A stretch of DNA of 64,000 bases from Methylobacterium soli (GTDB taxonomy: Bacteria > Pseudomonadota > Alphaproteobacteria > Rhizobiales > Beijerinckiaceae). Each line of letters opens with the position of its first letter. Position 1 is the stretch's first letter. Shown here piece by piece: positions 8,864-15,955 of this stretch. The notes beneath the pieces were generated by a model that was not told the DNA's origin, ran no database searches, and worked only from the letters and a program-made list of their open reading frames with translations. The stretch is taken from positions 37,541 through 101,540 of the forward strand of contig NZ_VZZK01000025.1 in the NCBI RefSeq assembly GCF_008806385.1, read 5' to 3'. Made by a program: the position numbers and the translations under genes.

Positions 8864-9046
8864 TCAGCCGTCCGGGAACGCCGCGAGGAGGCGCGCGAGA
8901 TCGGCCCGGCGGAGCGGGTCGCGGGGCCGGCCGGCGCCGGCGGCGCGGGCGAGTTCGCGGGGCGTCGCGGCCCAGAAGACCGGGGGCGGCCAGCGCAGGA
9001 TGTGCAGGCCGAGGCTCAGCGCGTCGTCCCACGGGAAGGCGGGGAT
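8864..9046 (-). CDS. GTA tail assembly chaperone (gp10.1-like), no canonical start codon
   Basis: The frame encodes AFPWDDALSLGLHILRWPPP, then VFWAATPRELARAA and a C-terminal RADLARLLAAFPDG. This is the rcc01693-like phage tail assembly chaperone of GTAs, normally about 60-70 aa. No ATG, GTG or TTG occurs in this frame in the coding stretch or for about 140 bp upstream. The end given (9046) is an ATC at the place where the family normally starts. The frame is -1 relative to gp10, whose end it overlaps, as for the lambda G/GT pair. It may be expressed by a rare start or by frameshifting, or not at all. Start is a guess. Confidence 0.6.
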   Translation of the reverse strand: MPAFPWDDALSLGLHILRWPPPVFWAATPRELARAAGAGRPRDPLRRADLARLLAAFPDG

Positions 9047-9399
9047 CGCTCCCGGCTCGGGGCCTCCCGTGGCCCGCGAGGGTCCGGGTCGGGATCCCCG
9101 AAGGCCGCCACCAGCACGGCGCCGAGCGCCTCCGTCACCGCCTCGAGGCCGCCCGCGAGGGGCAGCCGCGCGACGGCCGCGTCGGCGAGATCGTGCCCGC
9201 CGCCGCGCAGCGCCGCGCCGAGCAGCGCGATCAGGTCGCGGCTCGCGAGCCGGCCGCCCGCGAAGCGCTCGGCGAGGCCGACGAGGTCGCCGGCGCCGAG
9301 CGCGTCCTCCAGTTCGGCGAGCGCCCCGAGGGTGAGGCAGAGGGTGTAGCGGGTCTCCCCGAGGGCGAGGGGCACCTCGCCGCGCCTGTGGTTGGCCAT
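9016..9399 (-). CDS. GTA family protein gp10 (tail assembly, rcc01692-like)
   Basis: A 127-aa protein beginning MANHRRGEVPLALGETRYTL with LGALAELEDALGAGDLVGLA, the fold and spacing of the small gp10-type GTA protein that sits between major tail protein and tail chaperone. The C-terminus (from about residue 100) is Pro/Arg/Ser-rich low complexity and overlaps the chaperone frame. It starts at ATG 9399, two bases before the gp9 stop codon at 9402, so the two genes are probably translationally coupled. Its role is inferred from position and from tail-chaperone homologues. Confidence 0.82.
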   Translation of the reverse strand: MANHRRGEVPLALGETRYTLCLTLGALAELEDALGAGDLVGLAERFAGGRLASRDLIALLGAALRGGGHDLADAAVARLPLAGGLEAVTEALGAVLVAAFGDPDPDPRGPREAPSRERSPPSRGTTR

Positions 9400-9401
9400 G
9401 C

Positions 9402-9812
9402 TCAGAGCGCCGTGAAGGCGAGGGCGCCAGCGGATTCGAGGGACATGTCGAAGGTCACCTCGCCCGCATGCTCGCCGCGATATTCGAGGCTGACGATCTG
9501 GAACGGCCCCTCGATGCTGCCGAAGGCCAGCACCACCACCTGGAAGGTCTCGATCACGCCCTCGAAGAAGAGTTGGCGCAGGCGCAGATCCGAGGCCTCG
9601 TCCCGGAACACGCCCGAGCCCGAGAGGGCGGCGCGGCGGACGCCAGCGCCTGCCAGCAATTCCCGCCAGCGCCCGGCGGAATCCGCGTTGGTGACGTCGA
9701 CGGCCTCGGCGTTGAGGGCGATTTGGCGCGCGCGCAGGCCAGCGACGGCGGTGAAGCCGCCGCGTCCGTCGCCGGCCTTGATGAGCAGGTCCTTGCCTTT
9801 CTGGGCGGTCAT
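9402..9812 (-). CDS. GTA major tail protein, TP901-1 family (gp9)
   Basis: The 136-aa product begins MTAQKGKDLLIKAGDG and carries RQIALNAEAVDVTNADSAGR, the hallmark N-terminal region of TP901-1-family major tail proteins, ending in FDMSLESAGALAFTAL. It would stack as hexameric rings forming the tail tube. The length is normal. It follows the gp6-gp8 fusion gene by 18 bp and has a CCGGAGCCCGAC ribosome site. No defects are visible. Confidence 0.92.
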   Translation of the reverse strand: MTAQKGKDLLIKAGDGRGGFTAVAGLRARQIALNAEAVDVTNADSAGRWRELLAGAGVRRAALSGSGVFRDEASDLRLRQLFFEGVIETFQVVVLAFGSIEGPFQIVSLEYRGEHAGEVTFDMSLESAGALAFTAL

Positions 9813-9830
9813 GTCGGGCTCCGGTGGCGA

Positions 9831-10550
9831 TCAGGCGGTCTCGGTGACGGCCTGGAGGGTCAGGGTGGCGCGCGCCTCGCCGCTCAGCGGGTCGCGGGTC
9901 GCGGCGAGCGCCAGGACGCGGCAGGTCACGAGGGCGTGGCCCGTCAGCACGAGGTCGGTGCCGGTGAGAAGCGCGGCCATGCGGGCCGCCGTGTCGAGGG
10001 CGGTCCGGCTCGATCCGGGCTTCGCGAAGACCACGAGGGCGAGGGTGTGGGCCTGGCGCTCCGCCCCGTCCACGGAGGCGTCGCGGATCTCGGCATCGCC
10101 GAACATCGCGTAGACCGGGAGGGAGCCCCGCGGCGGCTCGTCGTGGAGGCGCAGGCTCCCCAGAGCCGCCACCTCGAGCCCGTCGCCGCGCAGCTGCACG
10201 CGGCCCGGCGCGAGGTCGGTGACGCCGCCATCCCGCCCCGCGAGGCCGGCGCGCAGGAGGCCCGTCACGGGGCTCAGCGGCAGCGGGAGGTCGCCCGGCG
10301 GCCAATCCGCCAGGCTGAGGCGGAAGCGGCCCGGCACCAGGATGCGGCGCGTCTCCTGCTCCAGCGCGACCCGGGCCGCCGCGATCAGGGCCGCGATCAG
10401 GCCGTCCTCGGCGCCGCCATCGTCGGGGTCGAGGCGCAGATAGGCCCGCATCTCGGCCAGCGTGACCGGCTCGACGCTCGGCGCCTCGACGCGTATCGGG
10501 GTCATGACTATCGGGGACATGCCTATTGGGGTCATGCCTATCGGGGTCAT
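9831..10550 (-). CDS. Fusion of GTA head-tail adaptor (gp6) and tail terminator (gp8, DUF3168)
   Basis: The 239-aa protein is a chimera. Residues about 1-20 are four tandem copies of an MTPIG-like pentapeptide. Residues about 21-125 (VEPVTLAEMRAYLRLDPDD, LIAALIAAARVALEQETRRI, RFRLSLADWPP) are the first half of a gp6 head-tail adaptor. Residues about 132-239 (LRLHDEPPRGSLPVYAMFGD, then TLALVVFAKPGSS and a C-terminal LQAVTE) are most of a DUF3168 tail terminator. The second half of gp6, the whole gp7 stopper and the start of gp8 are missing between them. An in-frame deletion of several hundred bp explains this best. Either the fusion does both jobs or the particle is non-functional. Confidence 0.85.
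   Translation of the reverse strand: MTPIGMTPIGMSPIVMTPIRVEAPSVEPVTLAEMRAYLRLDPDDGGAEDGLIAALIAAARVALEQETRRILVPGRFRLSLADWPPGDLPLPLSPVTGLLRAGLAGRDGGVTDLAPGRVQLRGDGLEVAALGSLRLHDEPPRGSLPVYAMFGDAEIRDASVDGAERQAHTLALVVFAKPGSSRTALDTAARMAALLTGTDLVLTGHALVTCRVLALAATRDPLSGEARATLTLQAVTETA
10491..10550. repeat. Four 15-bp tandem repeats, each with an ATG, at the start of the gp6-gp8 fusion gene
   Basis: Units at 10491-10505, 10506-10520, 10521-10535 and 10536-10550 read ATGACCCCGATAGGC (minus strand) with one to three changes each. All are in frame, giving four successive start codons. Only the first (10550) has a good ribosome site (CGGAG, 8 nt away). Confidence 0.95.
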
Positions 10551-10591
10551 GGCGGGTCTCCGGTCTCGCCGCGGGGCAAGGAGGGGGTGTG

Positions 10592-11341
10592 ATGGTGGCT
10601 GATCGTGGCGGCGGCCTTCGCGGGATCGCGGCGGGCCTCGTTCTCGCCCTCGGTCTCGCCGGGCCGGCGCGCGCCGTGATCGGCGGGCGCGCGGCGCCGG
10701 AGGCTTCGGGCACTAGCGTGATGGTCCTGTCCTCGGATGGCGGCGTCTGCAGCGCCGTGGTGCTCGCCCCCGACACGGTGCTGACGGCGGGCCATTGCGC
10801 CGCCGGCCGGGCCGAGCACCGGGTGCATTTTCGCGACGAGGCCGGGCAGCCGGTGCTGGTTGATCTCGCCGCCCGAACGGTGCATCCGGGCTACGACGCG
10901 GGCGCCATCGCGGGGCGGCGCCGCTCGATCGACCTCGCGCTCCTGCGCACCGCCACGCCCCTGCCGCCGCGCTTCCGCGCCGCCGCGCTCAGTCCCGCCC
11001 TGCCGCGGGCCGGCGAGAGCCTGACCCTCGCGGGCTACGGCGTGGCGCGGCCCGGCGAGGCGCGCAGCACCGGCACCTTCCGCTCCGTCGAACTGCCCGT
11101 CGTGGAGCCCTACGGCCCGAGCCGCATCCTGGTCTGGCTGAAGCCCGGGAAGGGCCCGGCCGGGGCCTGCCAGGGCGATTCCGGCGGCCCCATCGCGGGC
11201 CCGGGCGGAGCCGTCCTCGCGGTCTCGGCCTGGGTCGGGGGCGCCTGCGGGGCGATCTCGCAGGGCGTCCTGCTCGGCCCGCAGCGCGACTGGATCGACC
11301 GGACCCTCGCGGGCTGGGGCCGCGCGGCATCCTGGGAGTGA
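10592..11341 (+). CDS. Secreted trypsin-like serine protease (S1)
   Basis: A 249-aa protein. The N-terminus is a signal peptide (hydrophobic about 11-27, cleavage after ARA) directly followed by VIGGR, the classic activation-type mature start of trypsins. The triad is visible: His68 in TAGHC, Asp114 in SIDLALL, Ser197 in CQGDSGGP. ATG at 10592 is chosen because AAGGAGG lies 7 nt upstream. It is on the plus strand, against the GTA genes, and is the first of three proteases between adaptor and capsid. It is about 40% similar in layout to the next gene, suggesting an old duplication (judged by eye). Likely periplasmic or extracellular; substrate unknown. Confidence 0.9.
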   Translation: MVADRGGGLRGIAAGLVLALGLAGPARAVIGGRAAPEASGTSVMVLSSDGGVCSAVVLAPDTVLTAGHCAAGRAEHRVHFRDEAGQPVLVDLAARTVHPGYDAGAIAGRRRSIDLALLRTATPLPPRFRAAALSPALPRAGESLTLAGYGVARPGEARSTGTFRSVELPVVEPYGPSRILVWLKPGKGPAGACQGDSGGPIAGPGGAVLAVSAWVGGACGAISQGVLLGPQRDWIDRTLAGWGRAASWE

Positions 11342-11417
11342 GCCCGCGCGTTTGCAGGAAGCGGCTTGGCCCGTGATGGCGCGGACGGGCCGGGCGGGCT
11401 CCGGCGTCGGCGGCCTG

Positions 11418-11447
11418 TTCCCGGACTCCAAGTTCCCGGACTCCAAG
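11418..11447. repeat. 15-bp tandem duplication between the two trypsin genes
   Basis: TTCCCGGACTCCAAG occurs twice head to tail (11418-11432, 11433-11447) without a mismatch, in the 196-bp gap between the protease genes. Confidence 0.95.
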
Positions 11448-11537
11448 TTGTGGAACCAGAGCTTGGCCGGCCCATTGCCTTACGCTACGCTCGATTGGCC
11501 TTCGTCCCCGGTGTGCACCCGGTTGCGGGAGAGACTG

Positions 11538-12407
11538 ATGTTCGCGATCCCCCTCCGCACGGCGTGCCTCGCCGTCCTCCTGGGCCTTGGCCTCGCGCCG
11601 CTGCCGGCCGCGGCGGTGATCCAGGGGCAGGTCTCGCGCGACCCGAACGGCCTGCGCGCCTCGGTGGTGCGCATCGAGAGCACGCAGGGCGAGATCTGCT
11701 CGGGCACCCTGATCGCCCCCGACCTCGTGCTGACGGCGGCCCATTGCGTGATGCACCGGGCGGGCTACAGCGTGATCGCGGTCGACCGCAGCTTCCGCCA
11801 GCACCGCATCGGCACGGTGGCGGCCTCGATGCACCCCGATTTCGTGCCCGGCACCACGCCGGAGGACCAGCCCGGCGTCGATCTCGCGCTGATCAAGCTC
11901 GCCCAGCCGATGGGGGCCGATTTCCAGCCCCTCGATCCCCGCGGCGGCGGCGGCATCGCGACGGGCGAGAGCGTCGAGATCGCGGGGTTCGGGGTCGTGG
12001 CCGAGAACCGGCGCAACACCGCCCGCACCCTGCGGGAGGCCCATCTCGTCTCGATCGGCTCGCTGCAGGTCGCCAACCGGGTCACCGTGGTGACGGACCG
12101 GCGCCGCCTCGCCGAGACCGCGGGCGCGGGCGCTTGCCTGGGGGATTCCGGCGGCCCGATCCTGCGCGGCGGCCCCGGCGGCTACCAGATCGTCGGCGTG
12201 GTGAGCTGGTCGAGCGGCGCCATGCAGCAGAGCGCCCGCCATCGCACCGCCTGCGGCGGCTTCACCGCCGTGACGCCGATCGGCGAGCATGCGAGCTGGA
12301 TCAGCTCCCGCGCGGCCGAGCTCGCCCAGATGCAGGTCGGCGAAGCGCTGCCCGCCAACCGCCGCAACCGCTCGGACTGGATGGCGCGGCCGGGCCGGCG
12401 GAACTAG
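11538..12407 (+). CDS. Secreted trypsin-like serine protease (S1)
   Basis: A 289-aa protein with a clear signal peptide (residues 1-26, ending PLPAAA) and mature start VIQGQ. The triad is His69 (TAAHC), Asp115 (GVDLALI) and Ser204 (CLGDSGGP). Compared with the upstream protease it has a longer C-terminal tail (about 258-289, Arg/Asn-rich). The ATG at 11538 follows GGGAGAG; an earlier in-frame ATG would put a non-signal extension before the hydrophobic segment. Same orientation as its neighbour, probably co-transcribed or a tandem duplicate. It should act outside the cytoplasm; substrate unknown. Confidence 0.9.
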   Translation: MFAIPLRTACLAVLLGLGLAPLPAAAVIQGQVSRDPNGLRASVVRIESTQGEICSGTLIAPDLVLTAAHCVMHRAGYSVIAVDRSFRQHRIGTVAASMHPDFVPGTTPEDQPGVDLALIKLAQPMGADFQPLDPRGGGGIATGESVEIAGFGVVAENRRNTARTLREAHLVSIGSLQVANRVTVVTDRRRLAETAGAGACLGDSGGPILRGGPGGYQIVGVVSWSSGAMQQSARHRTACGGFTAVTPIGEHASWISSRAAELAQMQVGEALPANRRNRSDWMARPGRRN

Positions 12408-12468
12408 CGCGCCGCAGCGGGGGGCGCCGTCCGTCCCGGGGGCGAGGGATGCCGGTGGCGCTCCGCGC

Positions 12469-12714
12469 TCAGTAGGCCTTGGCGGGCCCGGTCACCTGAA
12501 CCTCGACGTCGAAATCGCGAAAATGATCCGGTAACTCGCGGGCGGCGGACGACGATTGCACGAAGACCTTCACGGCCCAATCGTCGCCGCTCTGGTTAAG
12601 GCCGAGCCCGACGGAGCGGTCGGCGCGGCCGCTGGCATACAGGGAGGTGAAGGCGTCCTTGGCCTCCATGGCGGCTGGGCGCGACGCCAGAAGCTTGTCT
12701 CGCTGGTCACCCAT
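12469..12714 (-). CDS. Small protein resembling the N-terminal domain of the adjacent protease
   Basis: An 81-aa protein with no signal peptide, starting 11 bp after the stop of the protease gene at 12726-13823, so almost certainly co-transcribed. Its core (VGLGLNQSGDDWAVKVFVQ, then VEVQVTGPAKAY at the end) can be aligned by eye with residues about 65-117 of that protease (AVGI, GLKLGIFIQ, ARVIVTGPVRRQ). It therefore looks like a free-standing copy of the protease's own N-terminal domain. A propeptide-like inhibitor or chaperone of the protease is an attractive inference, not shown. Nothing else in it is recognisable. Confidence 0.75.
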   Translation of the reverse strand: MGDQRDKLLASRPAAMEAKDAFTSLYASGRADRSVGLGLNQSGDDWAVKVFVQSSSAARELPDHFRDFDVEVQVTGPAKAY

Positions 12715-12725
12715 GTTCGGCTCCT

Positions 12726-13823
12726 TCAGCCCCCGGCGTAGATGTCGATCTCGAGTGAATCTAGGACAGTGTGGATCGGATTCGCATAGGTGATGCCACG
12801 CCCGTGACGTCCCCCGGTCTTGGTGCCCGCGAACAGCAGGGCGACCGGCCTTCCGTCCCGGGTGCAGATGAGCGAGCCGCTGTCTCCCCCTTTCGAGAAG
12901 GTCTCGTGGATGCCGGCGACCGCGACCTGCTGATTGAACAGGGCATATCTGGGTCTCGGCCCGCCTATCATCTGCACCTTGACGTTGTTCACGCCAATCG
13001 CCTCGACCGTACCTTCGGTGAATCCCGTGGTCCGTCCGACCTTCTGCACCGGAACGTCGTCGAAGATGAGTTCCTCGGGCTCGCCGATCGCCCAGGCTTT
13101 CGGGCTCGTCGAGAGGACATCCATCGTGCATCCGTCGCAGGCGATGCCCTCCGACAGGAGCGCGAAGGCGCAATCGACGAGATTGGAGGCGCCGGGCGCG
13201 AAGTCGATGGGCACGTATTCGTGAAGGGTCGCGACCTGGTTCAGCGTTCCGCGCCTCGGGCCGCAATCGACGCGTCCCGGCTGCAGCACGAGATCGCCCC
13301 GCAGGCCCTTGTTGGTATGGGCCAGCACGTGATTGTTCGACAGGATGCCGACGCCGCTGCCGTCACGGCTCACGCCGAAACATCCGATCGTGCCGACCGT
13401 GACCCGGTGATGACCCACTGACGCGCCCATGCGCAGCGGCCGGCAATGACCCGTGTTCGCGGGGGCCTGCCGGCGAACCGGCCCCGTGACGATGACGCGC
13501 GCCTCGTCGCCGGCGATGCGCTTGGCGGCCTCCACCACCGGATGGTGGATCAGCCGCCGGCGCTGGATAAAGATCCCGAGTTTGAGCCCATCGGTCGGTC
13601 GATCTTGGTCCTTCGGCTTCACGATGCCGACGGCGATCAGTTCCTTTGGGTCGAATTTCCTCTTTCGCCGCGCCTGGACGATGTCATCGTGGGCTTCGGT
13701 TCCCGGCGATGCTACGAAGACCGGCTGATCTTCTTCGTCGGACAGGGACGATGCGATCTCAGAATATTTGAAGGCCTTGAGAAAAACCTCCGCCTTGGCA
13801 TTCTCGGCCCCGTCTAAATTCAT
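12726..13823 (-). CDS. Cytoplasmic-type trypsin-fold serine protease with N-terminal domain (Nal1-like)
   Basis: A 365-aa protein. After a charged N-terminal region (1-60), a domain of about 60 residues ends in ARVIVTGPVRRQ. The protease domain follows, with His165 (NNHVLA), Asp217 (NLVDCAFALL) and Ser315 (KGGDSGSLI), and VGRTTGFTEGTV before the Ser, as in the trypsin-fold proteases related to plant NAL1. No signal peptide or membrane segment is seen, unlike the two neighbouring trypsins. ATG 13823 lies in an A+T-rich stretch unlike the rest of the cluster, hinting at import. It is followed by the small paralogue of its N-terminal domain. Substrate unknown. Confidence 0.82.
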   Translation of the reverse strand: MNLDGAENAKAEVFLKAFKYSEIASSLSDEEDQPVFVASPGTEAHDDIVQARRKRKFDPKELIAVGIVKPKDQDRPTDGLKLGIFIQRRRLIHHPVVEAAKRIAGDEARVIVTGPVRRQAPANTGHCRPLRMGASVGHHRVTVGTIGCFGVSRDGSGVGILSNNHVLAHTNKGLRGDLVLQPGRVDCGPRRGTLNQVATLHEYVPIDFAPGASNLVDCAFALLSEGIACDGCTMDVLSTSPKAWAIGEPEELIFDDVPVQKVGRTTGFTEGTVEAIGVNNVKVQMIGGPRPRYALFNQQVAVAGIHETFSKGGDSGSLICTRDGRPVALLFAGTKTGGRHGRGITYANPIHTVLDSLEIDIYAGG

Positions 13824-13976
13824 GATAATAAGTCCAGAAGCAAGTCAGGGCTTCGTCGTCGCGCCCATCAATTGGTTTATAATGGTGTTTGTTCCTGGAA
13901 TAGAGTCTTATAGTCTGGAGGATCGGGATTTGTCCCCAAATTCCCGGCGGTGTGACGGGCGAGCCTCATCGTCGGG

Positions 13977-14009
13977 CGGGGCCCCCGGGGTGATCGCCCG
14001 GAGGCCCCG
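13977..14009 (-). terminator. Hairpin after the capsid gene
   Basis: Two 13-bp arms (13977-13989 and 13997-14009) pair with one mismatch and a 7-nt loop, starting 5 bp after the capsid stop. There is no U-tract on the minus strand, so termination efficiency is uncertain. It would separate the head genes from the protease island and the tail genes. Confidence 0.55.
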
Positions 14010-14014
14010 TCGCC

Positions 14015-15298
14015 TCAGGCGAGTTTCAGGAGCTTGATCGCCTCGTGGTCCTGCACGCCGCCGCCGACCCGCTTGGTGGTGTAGAACAGCACGTAGGGCT
14101 TGGCGGAATAGGGGTCGCGCAGCACCCGGAGGCCGGTCCGGTCCACCACGAGGTAGCCGCGGCGGAAGTCGCCGAAAGCCAGAGAGAGGCTGCCGGCGGC
14201 GGCGTCCGGCATCGCCTCGGCCTCGGTGACGGGGAAGCCGAGCAGCATCGCGGCCCGGTCCGCGGCGAGCGGCGGCTGCCAGAGGTAGTTGCCGTCCTGG
14301 TCCTTGAACTTGCGGATCGTGCTCTGCAGCCGCCGGTTCATCACGAAGCCGGCATTCTGGCGATAGCCGGCGCGCAGGGCGTAGACGAGGTCGTAGAGCA
14401 CGTCGGCCGGGTTCTGGGCCGGAAAGGCGCCGGCCGCCCCGGTGGCGACGAACCCGATCTTGCCCGGCACCCAGGCGGCGTTCGCGACGGTGTCGTAGGT
14501 GAGGAAGCCCTTCGGGCGGCTCACCCCGTCGCCGCTGACGAAGGCGACGCCCTCCTGCTCGGAGAAGGCCGTCTCGACCTCGTCGGCGAGCCAGGCGTCG
14601 ATATCCACCACGGCGTCGTCGAGGAGCGTCTGGGTCGCGGCCGGCATGGCGTAGAGCTCCATGGCCGGGAATTTCAGCTCCGAGAGGACCGGCCCGTCGG
14701 TCTGGGGGCGGGGCGCGGTCTCGGCGACCCAGCCGGCCTGCGGCGCCCCGGTCGAGACCGCCCGCTTGTACTGGCCCCCCGAGATGGTGCGCTGGCCCGC
14801 GATGGCGCGGATCGGCGAGAGCAGGCTCAGGCGGCGCAGCACCTCGCGCTCGATCGTCGGCGGCACGAGGTAGCCGCCATCGGGGCCGGAACCCGCCGAG
14901 AGGGCCTTCGCCTCCAGCCGCTTCAGACCGGCGCTCTCGCCGGCCCGGACATAGAGGTCGAAGGCGGCCTTGTGCTCGGCGCCGATCCCGTCGCGGCGGG
15001 GCTCGGGGCCGCCGAGCGGCGGGCGGGCCCGGTCGAGGCTGAGGCGGTCGAGGCGGGTGCGCGCGGTGTCGAGCGCGGCGTCGATGCGGGCGAGCTTCTC
15101 CTCGGTGAGGACATCGCCCGAGAGGCGCCCCTCGAGCGCGGCCATGCGGGTGTCGTTCGTCTCCTTGAAGGCCTCGAAGGCGGTGGCGAGCTCGGCGAGC
15201 GCCGCCTTGGCCTCCCCCGGGGCCTCGCGCCCGGTGCCGGCCTTGTTCTCCAGGGCGGCGAGGGCGGATTTCGTCTCGATGGGGCTGTGCAGGGTCAT
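14015..15298 (-). CDS. GTA major capsid protein, HK97 family (gp5)
   Basis: A 427-aa HK97-type capsid precursor. Residues about 20-110 are a charged helical delta/scaffold domain normally removed by the prohead protease. The coat domain begins near 140 (GSGPDGGYLVPPTIEREVLR) and continues with ELYAMPAATQTLLDDA and the C-terminal YVLFYTTKRVGGGVQDHEAI. Hundreds of copies would form the GTA head. It follows the protease gene by 24 bp and is the last head gene before the inserted protease island. Complete, with no frame disruption. Confidence 0.94.
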   Translation of the reverse strand: MTLHSPIETKSALAALENKAGTGREAPGEAKAALAELATAFEAFKETNDTRMAALEGRLSGDVLTEEKLARIDAALDTARTRLDRLSLDRARPPLGGPEPRRDGIGAEHKAAFDLYVRAGESAGLKRLEAKALSAGSGPDGGYLVPPTIEREVLRRLSLLSPIRAIAGQRTISGGQYKRAVSTGAPQAGWVAETAPRPQTDGPVLSELKFPAMELYAMPAATQTLLDDAVVDIDAWLADEVETAFSEQEGVAFVSGDGVSRPKGFLTYDTVANAAWVPGKIGFVATGAAGAFPAQNPADVLYDLVYALRAGYRQNAGFVMNRRLQSTIRKFKDQDGNYLWQPPLAADRAAMLLGFPVTEAEAMPDAAAGSLSLAFGDFRRGYLVVDRTGLRVLRDPYSAKPYVLFYTTKRVGGGVQDHEAIKLLKLA

Positions 15299-15322
15299 GA
15301 AAACCTCGGGGCTGGGGCGGAA

Positions 15323-15883
15323 TCAGGCCCGCGCGGCCGGCCGCAGCCGGATCGCGGGGCGGTGGGCGGGCAAGGGCGCAGGGAAGGGCGCCGGGAGAGG
15401 GGCGAAGGGCGCTGCCCGGCGCGGCGCGAGGCGCCGGGCGACGGAGCGGATCTCGGCGGCGAGCGGGCCGGCGCCGGCGGGCGGGTCGGCCCGGGCGCCG
15501 GGCTGGAGCGGGAAGGTGACGAGGGAAATCTCCCAGAGGTCGATTGCCAGGAGCTGCCGGTAGCCCGCCCGGTCCGGCGCGGCGCTCTGGGTCCGGAAGC
15601 CGATCGAGAGCCCGTCGAGGCCGCCCTCGCGCATCAGCGCGTCGACCTCGCGGGCCCGCTGCACCGCGAGGTTCAGGCATCCCTCGACGAAGAGCCCGCG
15701 CGCATCCTCGCGCAGCGCGAGCCAGCGCCCGATCGGCTCGGCCGGGTCGTGCTGCCAGAGGAGGCGCACGCCCCCGGGCCCGCGCCGCGCCAGGCTCTCG
15801 GCGAAGGCGCCCCGCGCCACCACGTCGCGCCCGAGATCGGGCACGCCGAACAGGCTGGCATAGCCGGTGAAATGGCCATCCAT
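15323..15883 (-). CDS. GTA prohead protease, HK97 family (gp4)
   Basis: A 186-aa U35-type prohead protease: GYASLFGVPDLGRDVVARGA at the N-terminus, then VRLLWQHDPAEPIGRW with the catalytic His, and WEISLVTFPLQPGA with the Ser region. It trims the capsid delta domain during maturation. ATG 15883 is chosen as it gives the family start (MDGHFTGYASLFG) and has GGAG upstream; a TTG further up would add 24 uncharacteristic residues. The C-terminal 50 residues are a Pro/Ala/Arg tail. The gp3.5 gene often found between portal and protease in other GTAs is absent. Confidence 0.88.
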   Translation of the reverse strand: MDGHFTGYASLFGVPDLGRDVVARGAFAESLARRGPGGVRLLWQHDPAEPIGRWLALREDARGLFVEGCLNLAVQRAREVDALMREGGLDGLSIGFRTQSAAPDRAGYRQLLAIDLWEISLVTFPLQPGARADPPAGAGPLAAEIRSVARRLAPRRAAPFAPLPAPFPAPLPAHRPAIRLRPAARA

Positions 15884-15955
15884 CGAACAATCCACTCCAG
15901 GGGGTTTTTCAGGAGGGCCGGTACCCGGCCCGATGGCCGCGGGCGGCGCCCGCAA

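Noticed and set aside
9016..9064. Ideal -1 slippery heptamer in the gp10/chaperone overlap
   Set aside because: No X XXY YYZ sequence occurs in the gp10 frame there; only a weak C-CCG slip is possible, so no recoding site is annotated.
15884..15955. Longer prohead protease start (TTG 15955)
   Set aside because: It would add 24 Pro/Ala-rich residues before the conserved MDGHFTGYASLFG start, and no ribosome site precedes it.
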